9,092 nt of DNA from an uncultured Eubacteriales bacterium (lineage in GTDB: Bacteria; Bacillota; Clostridia; Lachnospirales; Lachnospiraceae), in contig URMF01000079.1 in assembly GCA_900548855.1 (NCBI GenBank), positions 1 through 9,092 of the forward strand. The letters run 5' to 3'. This document shows, one piece after another, positions 1-6,390 of the stretch (within the stretch, counting starts at the first letter, position 1; each line of letters begins with the position of its first letter). The notes under the pieces were generated by a model. It ran no database searches. It saw nothing but the letters and a program-made list of their open reading frames with translations, and was not told the origin of the DNA. The translations under genes were made by a program, and so were the position numbers.

Positions 1-35
1 TTTTCTATTAAGGGACTTTTTTTACAGCCCCTTCT
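1..35. repeat. Left copy of a terminal inverted repeat
   Basis: This segment is the reverse complement of 9046-9080 at 31 of 35 positions, with an uninterrupted 25-bp match between 9-33 and 9048-9072. Its core reads AGGGAC, a T-tract, then CAGCCCC on the plus strand. The repeat is itself a quasi-palindrome (AAGGGGC against GTCCCTT with one G.T pair), so it could fold in RNA. It lies 3' of the minus-strand ORF, as the right copy lies 3' of the GH35 gene. The GGGGCTG...AGTCCC shape resembles ends of insertion sequences such as the IS1182 type, from memory only. A shared terminator-like element is the alternative, but no T-tract follows the stem on the strand that would be read. Confidence 0.75.
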
Positions 36-66
36 TGCGTTATATTTAATACTCAACAATTGAAGC

Positions 67-411
67 TTATTTATCTATTATGACTATGGTACGATTTGGA
101 TTTGAAATAGTTTTTTCATAAATGGCAGAGGTCCCCAAATATTTTGAACCAGAAAATTTTCCGATTCTTGATCGCTCTGTGCCTTTGGAAACAGGAGTGT
201 AACCGTATTCTCTCATGACGAAGCGTACCATCCAACCGATGTTACGTCGGTTTGGTGCGTTGTAGTCTTTAGCATTATGATTAAGAGGAAATAAAGCACA
301 ATTTCCAAATTGATTTTCTAGTTCTTTGACTATGCCTGTAAGTGCAGGTAAACCAATTTGAGAAGCAACAATCATTTTATTAACCGACTCTGGTTTTGAT
401 AAAAAGTCCAT
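67..411 (-). CDS. Hypothetical protein, 114 aa, possibly 5'-truncated
   Basis: I do not recognise this protein. It is soluble, with no signal peptide or membrane segment. Its most distinctive stretch is the middle (residues about 54-84), with RRNIGWMVRFVMREYGY followed by a basic, glycine/serine-rich segment (SRIGKFSGSKYLG) that looks like a conserved small-domain core. The predicted ATG has no Shine-Dalgarno sequence upstream, and it overlaps TATAATG, so a promoter there would start transcription inside the gene. An in-frame TGA lies 10 codons upstream, and a truA relic begins within about 25 bases on the other strand, so the native start region may have been lost by rearrangement. Base composition (29 G+C of 60 at 181-240) is higher than in the kinase gene (16 of 60 at 1021-1080), suggesting a different origin from the sugar module. 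It could be a genuine small gene, a truncated remnant or cargo of a mobile element. Confidence 0.45.
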   Translation of the reverse strand: MDFLSKPESVNKMIVASQIGLPALTGIVKELENQFGNCALFPLNHNAKDYNAPNRRNIGWMVRFVMREYGYTPVSKGTERSRIGKFSGSKYLGTSAIYEKTISNPNRTIVIIDK

Positions 412-425
412 TATACTGGTGGTAT

Positions 426-497
426 CTCGAAGAGGAAATCACGGTAATTGGTGCAAGTCGAACCGATTCTGGTGTTCATGCAAAAGGGAATGTAGCA
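426..497 (+). pseudogene. truA: Fragment of tRNA pseudouridine synthase A (truA relic)
   Basis: Translated on the plus strand in the frame of codon 432-434, this stretch reads EEITVIGASRTD then SGVHAKGNVA. It contains the TruA signature R-T-D-x-G-V-H-A, whose aspartate (codon 465-467) is the catalytic nucleophile of this family, which forms pseudouridine at positions 38-40 of tRNA anticodon arms. Intact TruA is about 240-260 residues; here only about 22-24 codons match. Upstream the frame runs back through unrelated residues to a TAA at 381-383, and downstream similarity stops after GNVA, with a TGA at 537-539. This is therefore a relic that cannot encode an enzyme. It sits between the minus-strand ORF and the kinase promoter, a likely recombination junction. 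The assignment is from motif recognition, without alignment. Confidence 0.7.
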
Positions 498-590
498 AAA
501 TCAAGGTTTTCCGGGGCTTTCCTGTATCTAAAGTTCTGATTCTGTAATTTCTAGAGAAAATCTAGGCAGTTGAACCAACATTTAAGCGAT

Positions 591-625
591 AAACAGCACA
601 GCATATGAGCAAAGCTGTTTTTGTA
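591..625 (+). terminator. Weak intrinsic terminator-like hairpin
   Basis: AAACAGC at 591-597 pairs perfectly with GCTGTTT at 614-620, and the right arm runs into TTGTATT. The 7-bp stem has a 16-base loop and a broken T-tract, so termination would be weak. It lies just upstream of the kinase promoter and could insulate it from read-through out of the degraded truA region. No intact plus-strand gene precedes it in the window, so its role is uncertain. Confidence 0.35.
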
Positions 626-632
626 TTATAAC

Positions 633-661
633 TTTTCATCTTATAGTAATTATGATATAAT
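633..661 (+). promoter_or_regulatory. Sigma-A-type promoter of the two-component operon
   Basis: The -35 box TTTTCA (633-638, 4 of 6 consensus) is followed by a 17-bp spacer and a perfect TATAAT (656-661) preceded by TG at 653-654, an extended -10 arrangement. Predicted transcription starts near 668, giving a leader of about 115 bases before the kinase start codon. The AGGTGTCT motif at 671-678 begins 10 bases after the -10 box, the same offset as a related motif at the second promoter. Confidence 0.7.
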
Positions 662-700
662 CTATAGGTAAGGTGTCTAAATAAAAGCAGATAAAAAGAT

Positions 701-741
701 CAGTTCTGAAATTAAAATATGCAGTTCAGTAATTAAAGTAT
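701..741 (+). repeat. Tandem direct repeat of about 21 bp in the kinase leader
   Basis: The unit at 701-720 and the unit at 722-741 agree at 17 of 20 positions; both begin CAGTTC and contain AATTAAA. The 21-bp period equals about two helical turns, which would place bound proteins on the same face of the DNA. It lies about 35-75 bases downstream of the predicted transcription start, a position suited to a repressor or autoregulation site. AT-richness makes part of the similarity cheap. Confidence 0.55.
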
Positions 742-783
742 TGAAACGGAGGCAAGCCATTGCGCTAGCGACTTGAGGAGAAA

Positions 784-2262
784 ATGAAAGAAAAAACTTA
801 TACATTTAAAACAATGGTACCAGTAATAGGCATGCTCCTTTCTTTTTTAGGGGTTTGTTTTTTTACATCATTATACATGGCAAAAGACAATAATTACGAT
901 AATATAATTTACCAATACTTCCACATCAGCAAACAGCTTCATTTCCGAATGATGTATTTGGATATCAGTAAATTTCAAATTATTAGTGGGATGAATTTAT
1001 GCAGTGTTTTATTTATTGTGTGTAATTATTTTTTTTCATGGGCCATTTATGAATACTACAAAGATAGAGTGCATAAAACAATCACCATTTTATTAATCGT
1101 ATTTTGGAGCGTTGAGATTATTTTATATAATCCTTATGTTTATTGCTTTATTTATTATGGAAGGGCTGGCTTTCTTCCAAATCCGGTAATTATAGAAGAT
1201 TTCTATGATATCTATCATCAATTTACAATCCATGGAAACATTTTCTGTATTTTTTACAGTTTTTATAAAATTATTGTTTCCTACTTTTCAAAAGAGCCGC
1301 TCCGTTTTTTGCGCAGGATTAAAGGCAGTATGGTTTTGATTGAAACAGGAATCTGTGTTATGTACATTTATATGTTTTTTAATCTACCCAATCATTTGCT
1401 GCATGTATCCAGAGTAGCAGATTATGTTACATATTATTCTTTAAAGTTGGGCAACTATACGTCTCTTATGAAAGTAATTCCATATCTTATAATTGTTTTT
1501 CTATTCATATTAATAATTTCTCTTTACGAATATGAAAAAACGAATAAAAAAATACTTAACAACGAGTATGTGTTTTCAAATATGGTTGCATCAGCAGAGA
1601 TTTCCACAAGGGCACTAAGTCATTATGTAAAAAATGAGATTCTGAGCATCGAGTCTGAAGCAGACTGGATAATGAAAAAACCTGACATTACTGAGACAAG
1701 CCTTCAAAGAATTAAGGAAACCTGTAGAAATATGTATGAACGCATGGATACCCTTCAAAAAAAATCCAATAGGATTGTCTTGAATCAGAGGTTGTCCAAT
1801 CTGAATGATGTGATAAGACAATCAATAGAAAAAGCAGCTCCTGCCCTGAATGAGAATAATATAATCTGTGATTTTAAGGAAACTAACAAATCGATATATG
1901 TATTCATTGACCGAAATTATATGGGTGAGGTCTTTCAGAATATCTTTCTTAACTCCATTGAAGCTATGGAGACAAATTCCCAATCAGATAGAAAGATTAT
2001 CATATCAATAGAAGAACATGACAAAAGAGTAAGGATTAAGATTAGAGATTATGGACCAGGAATAAATGAGGCAGTAGCAGAACGACTTTTTGAACCATTT
2101 GTCTCTACCAAATCAACAAAAACAAATTGGGGAATTGGCTTATCGTTTTCAAAAAGAATAGTTAATAGCCATATGGGAAAAATTGAAGCGACAAATGCTC
2201 CTGATGGTGGAGCAGTGATACAGATATGGCTTCCCATTATAAGTAAAGAAAGGCACGGATGA
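784..2262 (+). CDS. Membrane sensor histidine kinase (GHKL ATPase)
   Basis: This 492-residue kinase would sit in the cytoplasmic membrane and phosphorylate the response regulator encoded next to it. The N-terminal half has about six hydrophobic segments (roughly residues 11-32, 66-88, 99-125, 150-168, 182-201 and 230-248) with no classic extracellular sensor domain, so it may sense through its membrane bundle or a partner. H280 in SHYVKNEIL is the likely phosphoacceptor. The ATPase domain is complete: N-box NIFLNSIEA (386-394), G1 box DYGPG (422-426), F-box LFEPF (435-439), G2 box WGIGL (449-453) and a GG at 475-476. The ribosome site GAGGAG ends 3 bases before the ATG; a stop 6 codons upstream in frame supports this start. 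A second strong SD-like GGAGG lies at 748-752. The stop overlaps the next gene by ATGA, so the pair is translationally coupled. The ligand is unknown; a saccharide is inferred from context. Confidence 0.9.
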   Translation: MKEKTYTFKTMVPVIGMLLSFLGVCFFTSLYMAKDNNYDNIIYQYFHISKQLHFRMMYLDISKFQIISGMNLCSVLFIVCNYFFSWAIYEYYKDRVHKTITILLIVFWSVEIILYNPYVYCFIYYGRAGFLPNPVIIEDFYDIYHQFTIHGNIFCIFYSFYKIIVSYFSKEPLRFLRRIKGSMVLIETGICVMYIYMFFNLPNHLLHVSRVADYVTYYSLKLGNYTSLMKVIPYLIIVFLFILIISLYEYEKTNKKILNNEYVFSNMVASAEISTRALSHYVKNEILSIESEADWIMKKPDITETSLQRIKETCRNMYERMDTLQKKSNRIVLNQRLSNLNDVIRQSIEKAAPALNENNIICDFKETNKSIYVFIDRNYMGEVFQNIFLNSIEAMETNSQSDRKIIISIEEHDKRVRIKIRDYGPGINEAVAERLFEPFVSTKSTKTNWGIGLSFSKRIVNSHMGKIEATNAPDGGAVIQIWLPIISKERHG

Positions 2263-2966
2263 TAAGAATGAATGAAAAGATACGAGTAATGGTGGTAGAT
2301 GATATCCTATCCCTTTGCCATAGGTATAGTGAAATTATTAATAAAGCAAAGGATATGGAGATTGTAGCGATTGCAAACAATGGATATGAAGCTGTGATGA
2401 AGAGTGCTGTTTGCCAACCAGATGTTATTTTAATGGATATCGAAATGGAAAATAAGTATGCTGGAATAACCGCAACTAAACAGATAATGGAAGCATTGCC
2501 GAAGATTAGAATAGTTATTTTAACTGTCTATGAAGATGATGACATGATTTATGCTGCTTTTCAGGCTGGTGCATGTAATTACATTCAGAAAACAGCGACA
2601 GAGCAGGCCATGGTTCAGTGTATCCGAGACGTCTATAATGGAAAGCAGGTAATACGTTCAAATGTGGCAAAAAAGATTACAAATGAATTTAAAAGGATGA
2701 AGAATAATGAAGATAGTCTGATTTACAGCATGTATTTGGTTGATTTATTGACTGATACAGAACGAGCTATATTATATGAATTGCATCTTGGAAAAAATCA
2801 AAAAGAGATCTGCTCAGAACGGTATATTGAGTCAGCAACTATGAAAACGCATATTCGTAATATTACAAAAAAATTGAAATGTAGAAATATTGAGGACGCT
2901 ATTGAAAAGACAGAGAAAAGCGGTTTCTTTTATTATATGGATAAAGTCAAGGAGAGGCAGAAATAA
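2259..2966 (+). CDS. NarL/LuxR-family response regulator
   Basis: This 235-residue DNA-binding regulator is the likely partner of the upstream kinase. The receiver domain spans about residues 8-125: acidic pocket D14-D15, phosphoacceptor D60 in ILMDIEM, T89 in ILTVY and K111 in YIQK. A linker leads to a LuxR-type helix-turn-helix at about 164-210, with LTDTE, GKNQKEI, TMKTHI and the KL pair at 205-206 matching the family pattern. The C-terminal tail (about 211-235) extends past the usual end of the domain. The ATG at 2259 overlaps the kinase stop; a second ATG at 2268 is possible, since the SD (AAAGG) is weak and coupling probably drives initiation. Sugar ABC loci in Clostridia more often have a YesN/AraC-type regulator, so a NarL-type protein here is less usual. 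Probable targets are the promoter near 3141 and perhaps its own promoter. Confidence 0.92.
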   Translation: MIRMNEKIRVMVVDDILSLCHRYSEIINKAKDMEIVAIANNGYEAVMKSAVCQPDVILMDIEMENKYAGITATKQIMEALPKIRIVILTVYEDDDMIYAAFQAGACNYIQKTATEQAMVQCIRDVYNGKQVIRSNVAKKITNEFKRMKNNEDSLIYSMYLVDLLTDTERAILYELHLGKNQKEICSERYIESATMKTHIRNITKKLKCRNIEDAIEKTEKSGFFYYMDKVKERQK

Positions 2967-2995
2967 TGAAATAATTAATGCTGATAGTTTGATTT

Positions 2996-3035
2996 GTTAA
3001 AGGGCTCCAAGGAAATTTTCCAGGAGCCTTTTAAC
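2996..3035 (+). terminator. Bidirectional intrinsic terminator after the two-component genes
   Basis: GTTAAAGGGCTCC at 2996-3008 pairs with GGAGCCTTTTAAC at 3023-3035: 12 Watson-Crick pairs and one G.T pair. The 14-base loop contains a small GGAA/TTCC helix. The right arm contains TTTT. The stem is near symmetrical, so it could stop transcription from either side. It ends unit 1 and separates it from the transporter operon. Confidence 0.85.
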
Positions 3036-3118
3036 TATATGTATACAAATTGCATAAAAAAAAATTAGATTTTCTAATCAAAAAAGAGGAGTTGTGAGAT
3101 TGGTGGAAATTAATGAAC

Positions 3119-3146
3119 TTTATTATTGGTAGTTAGTATGTATAAT
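3119..3146 (+). promoter_or_regulatory. Promoter of the transporter/GH35 operon
   Basis: A perfect TATAAT lies at 3141-3146, directly preceded by TG. The best -35 candidate is TTTATT at 3119-3124 (3 of 6 consensus, 16-bp spacer), which is poor. A strong -10 with a weak -35 is what an activator-dependent promoter looks like, and the adjacent response regulator is the obvious candidate. Predicted start near 3153, giving a leader of about 72 bases. A-tracts at 3056-3064 and 3080-3085, about 22 bp apart, may curve the DNA upstream. Confidence 0.6.
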
Positions 3147-3153
3147 ATTCTCA

Positions 3154-3187
3154 ACAGGTGTGTCTGTCAGGGTACAGACTTACCTGT
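3154..3187 (+). promoter_or_regulatory. 14-bp inverted repeat at the operon's transcript start
   Basis: The arm ACAGGTGTGTCTGT (3154-3167) and the arm ACAGACTTACCTGT (3174-3187) are inverted copies at 12 of 14 positions around a 6-base centre, CAGGGT. As DNA it is a large two-fold operator overlapping the predicted +1. As RNA it is a stem of 14 positions with one G.U pair and one U-U mismatch at the very 5' end of the message. Either a repressor/regulator site or a 5' stabilising stem would fit. CTGTCA also occurs as a direct repeat at 3164-3169 and 3184-3189. Confidence 0.65.
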
Positions 3188-3211
3188 CAAAATTATTACA
3201 CATTAATATAT

Positions 3212-3220
3212 GGAGGTAGG
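3212..3220 (+). promoter_or_regulatory. Ribosome binding site that fixes the lipoprotein start
   Basis: GGAGG at 3212-3216 (within GGAGGTAGG) lies 8 bases before the ATG at 3225. An in-frame ATG at 3210 overlaps this site and would add MEVGF, but it has no SD of its own. The start at 3225 also gives a standard lipoprotein signal peptide beginning MRKKR. Confidence 0.9.
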
Positions 3221-3224
3221 TTTT

Positions 3225-4583
3225 ATGAGAAAGAAAAGAATTGTAGCACTTGGACTAATCGCGATATTAACGGTTACCAATATCGTCGGATGCGGAAAAG
3301 CGAGTAGCAGTGATAGTGAATCTTCTAACGGTACAAAGGCTGAAAACCAACCAACAGTAGAAGCAGAAACGAAAGAACCAGAGAATGAAAACTCAGTAAC
3401 ACCAGAGACTGGCGAAAAAGTGACATTAAATTATTTTGCCTGGAATGAAGGTGATTATCTTCAGGATATTGTAGACGCCTATAATGCTCAAAATAATGGT
3501 GTGGAAGTAAAACTTACAGTTGTGGCCGGTTCTGATTATGATGATAAACTAGTAACCATGCTTGCTGGAAGTAATGATATTGATTTATACAGCATGAGAT
3601 CTATCGCACAGCTTAGCCAGATGGCAAGCACCGGAAATCTTGAAAATATTACAGACTTGATTCAGGAAAAGGGAGTAGATGTTTCTGCATATGGGAATGG
3701 TTTTGCAGATTCTGAAATAGACGGAAAGTTTTATGCGCTTCCTTACAGGGCTCAATCATACGCACTTTTTTATAATAAGAAAGTATTTGAAGAGCAGAAT
3801 GTTCCCTATCCAGAAAATATTACATGGGAAGAATATGCAGAGATTGCAAAACAGTTGACAGGTGAGTTTGATGGTAAAAAGGTTTATGGTGGCTATCTTC
3901 CTGAGTGGTTATTTGCTCCATTTATGACACGTCAGATGAGAGCTGGCATAGAAGATGATGATCTTACTGCAACACGTGCTTGGCTAGAACAATTGAATAG
4001 ATTTTACAATGTCGACAAGTCACATCTCAGCTATTCTGAAATGGTAAGTACAGGAGCAGATTATCTCACATATTTGTGTTCGGGACAGGCTGCAATGCTT
4101 CCTAATGGAGACTGGTGTGTCAGCGATATTAATAAACTGTTGGAGAGTGATCCTTCCTTAAATGACACATTTGAGATGGGTATTGCATTACTTCCTCAGT
4201 TAAGTGAGGACAGTGACCCGTTAACTCTTGGAGGTGTAAGTACCTTTATTGGAATTAATGCTAGTACTAGTCATGTTGAAGAGGCATTTGATTTTACTTG
4301 TTATTTGGCTGGAGAAGAAGGAGAAAAAATCATAGCATCCTATGGTATGCTTCCTGCATATGTTAGTGATTCCATTATAGACACATATAAAGAAGTTGTA
4401 GGAGAGGGAGCAGAGTATCTATTGGATGTTGACAAGATTTCAGAAGGAGCTTCTTTTGATAAGTTTAATGAACTTCAGAGTATCTATATGGAAGAGAGAG
4501 AATTGTACCTTATAGGTGAGCAGACAATTGATGATACCATTGATAACTTCACTGAAAGACGTGCGGAATTGCTTGGCAAATAA
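3225..4583 (+). CDS. ABC transporter sugar-binding lipoprotein
   Basis: This 452-residue extracellular solute-binding protein of family 1 (MalE/MsmE-like) captures a saccharide outside the membrane and delivers it to the two permeases encoded downstream. From the ATG at 3225 the signal peptide is MRKKR, a hydrophobic stretch and a lipobox ending IVGC; C23 would be lipidated and anchor the protein. A Ser/Glu/Thr-rich linker follows to about residue 60. The mature fold begins near TLNYFAWNEGDY; the YNAQNNGVEV region, the DGKFYALPY stretch and the later YNKKVFEE segment are typical of the family. Length is normal for the family. A perfect hairpin after the stop may raise its level over the permeases. 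The ligand cannot be read from the sequence; a galactose-containing oligosaccharide is inferred from the GH35 gene in the same operon. Confidence 0.92.
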   Translation: MRKKRIVALGLIAILTVTNIVGCGKASSSDSESSNGTKAENQPTVEAETKEPENENSVTPETGEKVTLNYFAWNEGDYLQDIVDAYNAQNNGVEVKLTVVAGSDYDDKLVTMLAGSNDIDLYSMRSIAQLSQMASTGNLENITDLIQEKGVDVSAYGNGFADSEIDGKFYALPYRAQSYALFYNKKVFEEQNVPYPENITWEEYAEIAKQLTGEFDGKKVYGGYLPEWLFAPFMTRQMRAGIEDDDLTATRAWLEQLNRFYNVDKSHLSYSEMVSTGADYLTYLCSGQAAMLPNGDWCVSDINKLLESDPSLNDTFEMGIALLPQLSEDSDPLTLGGVSTFIGINASTSHVEEAFDFTCYLAGEEGEKIIASYGMLPAYVSDSIIDTYKEVVGEGAEYLLDVDKISEGASFDKFNELQSIYMEERELYLIGEQTIDDTIDNFTERRAELLGK

Positions 4584-4590
4584 GTATTTC

Positions 4591-4625
4591 ATTTCTGTAG
4601 GGCAATATATTTGCCCTACAGAAAT
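4591..4625 (+). promoter_or_regulatory. Perfect 15-bp intra-operon hairpin
   Basis: ATTTCTGTAGGGCAA (4591-4605) is exactly inverted at 4611-4625 around the loop TATAT. No T-tract follows (TATAAGGG comes next), so it is not a full intrinsic terminator. Placed between the binding-protein stop and the permease SD, it probably protects the upstream message from 3' exonucleases or partly terminates, giving more binding protein than permease. This is known for malE-malF-type operons and inferred here. Confidence 0.8.
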
Positions 4626-4645
4626 TATATAAGGGAGGGAATTGA

Positions 4646-5542
4646 ATGAACCAAAAAGGAATAAGCAGAAGGATTAGAAAATCCGTGACCGGGTGGTGCT
4701 TTGTAGCACCAAGTTTTATTGCGTTTCTTGTCTTTCTTATCATTCCAATGGTGATGGGTTTTTGTTATAGCCTGACGGATTACTCTGCACTTTCAAAAAA
4801 TATGAATTTTGTGGGATTGGAAAATTACCAAAAAATGTTTTCTGATAGATATTTTAAAGTAGCAATAAAGAATAATGTAGTATATGCATTAATCTATTCT
4901 TCAGCGACTCTGGTTATTTCGTTAATCCTTGCAACAATGCTTAACCATTTAAAGAAAATGAAGAAATTGTTCAGAATGGTTTTTTTTATTCCATATATAA
5001 CCTCTATGGTGTCTGTTGCATTAATTTGGAAAATGATATTTAACCCGGACGGAGGACCATTGAATACAATTCTGTTGCAGATGGGCGTCAGCAATCCACC
5101 TAGATGGCTTGCATCAACAACATGGGCTCTTTATGCTGTAATTATTGTATCCATCTGGAAATCTGCTGGATATTATATGTTGATTTTTCTAGCCGGCATG
5201 CAGACGATACCGGAGGAACTTTATGAATCAGTTGCTTTAGATGGAGCCAATAGCCTGCAACGATATACAAAAATAACGCTTCCTTTACTTAGTCCGACCA
5301 TGTTTCTGAACATGGTATTAATTGTGATAAATTCGTTTCAGGTATTTGATTTAATTAGTATCATGACAGACGGTGGACCAGGTATGAGTACCAATGTTCT
5401 TGCTTATCGTATTTATGTGGAAGGATTTAAAAATCTTAAAATGGGGTATGCTTCTTCTCTGGCATATTTTTTGTTTGCAGTTGTGCTTGTTATAACTGTA
5501 ATACAATTTATAGTCCAAAAGTATTGGGTCAATTATGACTGA
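4646..5542 (+). CDS. ABC sugar permease, MalF/MsmF type
   Basis: This 298-residue inner subunit forms the membrane channel with the next gene's product. Six hydrophobic segments fall at about residues 16-40, 77-99, 108-131, 158-183, 220-240 and 270-292. The cytoplasmic loop that docks on the ATPase is present at about 191-215 (ELYESVALDGAN, then TKITLPLL), the EAA motif with its conserved glycine. The ribosome site GGGAGGG lies 7-8 bases before the ATG. An 11-base gap leads to the second permease. It follows the binding-protein gene after the 15-bp hairpin, so its expression may be lower. Length and topology are those of the MalF-like CUT1 carbohydrate transporters without the large MalF periplasmic loop of enteric bacteria. 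Confidence 0.93.
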   Translation: MNQKGISRRIRKSVTGWCFVAPSFIAFLVFLIIPMVMGFCYSLTDYSALSKNMNFVGLENYQKMFSDRYFKVAIKNNVVYALIYSSATLVISLILATMLNHLKKMKKLFRMVFFIPYITSMVSVALIWKMIFNPDGGPLNTILLQMGVSNPPRWLASTTWALYAVIIVSIWKSAGYYMLIFLAGMQTIPEELYESVALDGANSLQRYTKITLPLLSPTMFLNMVLIVINSFQVFDLISIMTDGGPGMSTNVLAYRIYVEGFKNLKMGYASSLAYFLFAVVLVITVIQFIVQKYWVNYD

Positions 5543-5553
5543 AAGGAAAAAGT

Positions 5554-6381
5554 ATGAAATATAAGAAATCAGTAGCTAACGTAGTATTCTACATATGTAT
5601 GCTCCTAATATCCTTGACCATGATATTTCCATTTATCTGGATGTTTTCAACATCCTTTAAAATATCTTCACAAATTTTCACAACGCCAATCAAATGGATA
5701 CCGAATCCAGTAACCTTTTCGAATTATATAAAGGTCTGGACGGAGGAGCCTTTTTTAAAATATTACATTAATACGGCAATAGTTACAGTATGCGCTACTG
5801 TGGGGCAGGTTATTTTATGTGCTATGGCAGCATATGCCTTTGCAAAACTAGAATTTATTGGAAAGAATTTTCTATTTGCTTGCTATCTTGCCACAATGAT
5901 GGTCCCATGGCATACTATTATGATTCCACAGTATCAACTGATTAGCAAAATGGGATTAACAGATACTCGCCTTGCTTTGATTCTTGGTCAATTTGCAAGT
6001 GCTTTTGGTGTGTTCCTATTAAGACAGTTTTTTATGGGTGTTCCTAATGAACTTCGTGAAGCTGCCAAGATTGACGGCGCTAACGAGGCAAGAACTTTTT
6101 TAAAAATCATCATGCCTCAGGCAAAACCTGGAATAACAACATTAATTATATTCACATTTATTCAGGTTTGGAATGATTATCTTGCACCTCTTATCTATAT
6201 CAATAGTAGAGATAAATTTACCATTCAGCTTGGATTGAAATTTTTCCAAACAGAACATACAATGCAATACGGTGTTGTTATGGCTGGGAATGTGTGCGCA
6301 TTGCTTCCATTGCTGATTGTATATCTATTTTTTGAAAAACAGATCACAAATGGTATGGTACATAGCGGATTGAAAGGATAG
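5554..6381 (+). CDS. ABC sugar permease, MalG/MsmG type
   Basis: This 275-residue protein is the second channel subunit of the carbohydrate importer. It has about six membrane segments (roughly residues 10-32, 72-97, 105-125, 138-160, 192-212 and 241-260). The EAA loop is clear at 166-190: ELREAAKIDGANE followed by FLKIIMPQA. The C-terminus ends GMVHSGLKG, typical of MalG-like subunits. An SD (AAAGGA) sits in the 11-base gap after the first permease gene. No ATP-binding subunit is encoded in the window, so a shared MsmK-type ATPase from another locus probably energises the complex (inference from CUT1 systems in Firmicutes). Confidence 0.93.
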   Translation: MKYKKSVANVVFYICMLLISLTMIFPFIWMFSTSFKISSQIFTTPIKWIPNPVTFSNYIKVWTEEPFLKYYINTAIVTVCATVGQVILCAMAAYAFAKLEFIGKNFLFACYLATMMVPWHTIMIPQYQLISKMGLTDTRLALILGQFASAFGVFLLRQFFMGVPNELREAAKIDGANEARTFLKIIMPQAKPGITTLIIFTFIQVWNDYLAPLIYINSRDKFTIQLGLKFFQTEHTMQYGVVMAGNVCALLPLLIVYLFFEKQITNGMVHSGLKG

Positions 6382-6390
6382 AAATTAATT

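Noticed and set aside
448..470. Minus-strand GGTTCGA...CACCA resembling the T-arm and 3' end of a tRNA
   Set aside because: No acceptor, D or anticodon arms can be built around it; the bases are the antisense of the truA RTD codons.
551..565. CTAGA/TCTAG hairpin in the left margin
   Set aside because: A 5-bp AT-rich stem with no flanking context is expected by chance.
1615..2237. Two short minus-strand open frames (1615-1821 and 2049-2237)
   Set aside because: They are antisense shadows of the histidine kinase ATPase region, which has all its motifs on the plus strand.
3056..3085. Minus-strand terminator: ATTAGA/TCTAAT stem (3064-3078) flanked by T-runs
   Set aside because: The stem is only 6 bp and nearly all A-T, and no minus-strand gene is upstream. 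Phased A-tracts near a promoter explain it better.
3210..3224. Start of the binding protein at ATG 3210
   Set aside because: That ATG overlaps the GGAGG site serving ATG 3225 and would put five extra residues before a normal signal peptide.
4549..5094. Short minus-strand open frames across the first permease
   Set aside because: They are antisense to a well-supported permease; one also runs through the perfect hairpin.
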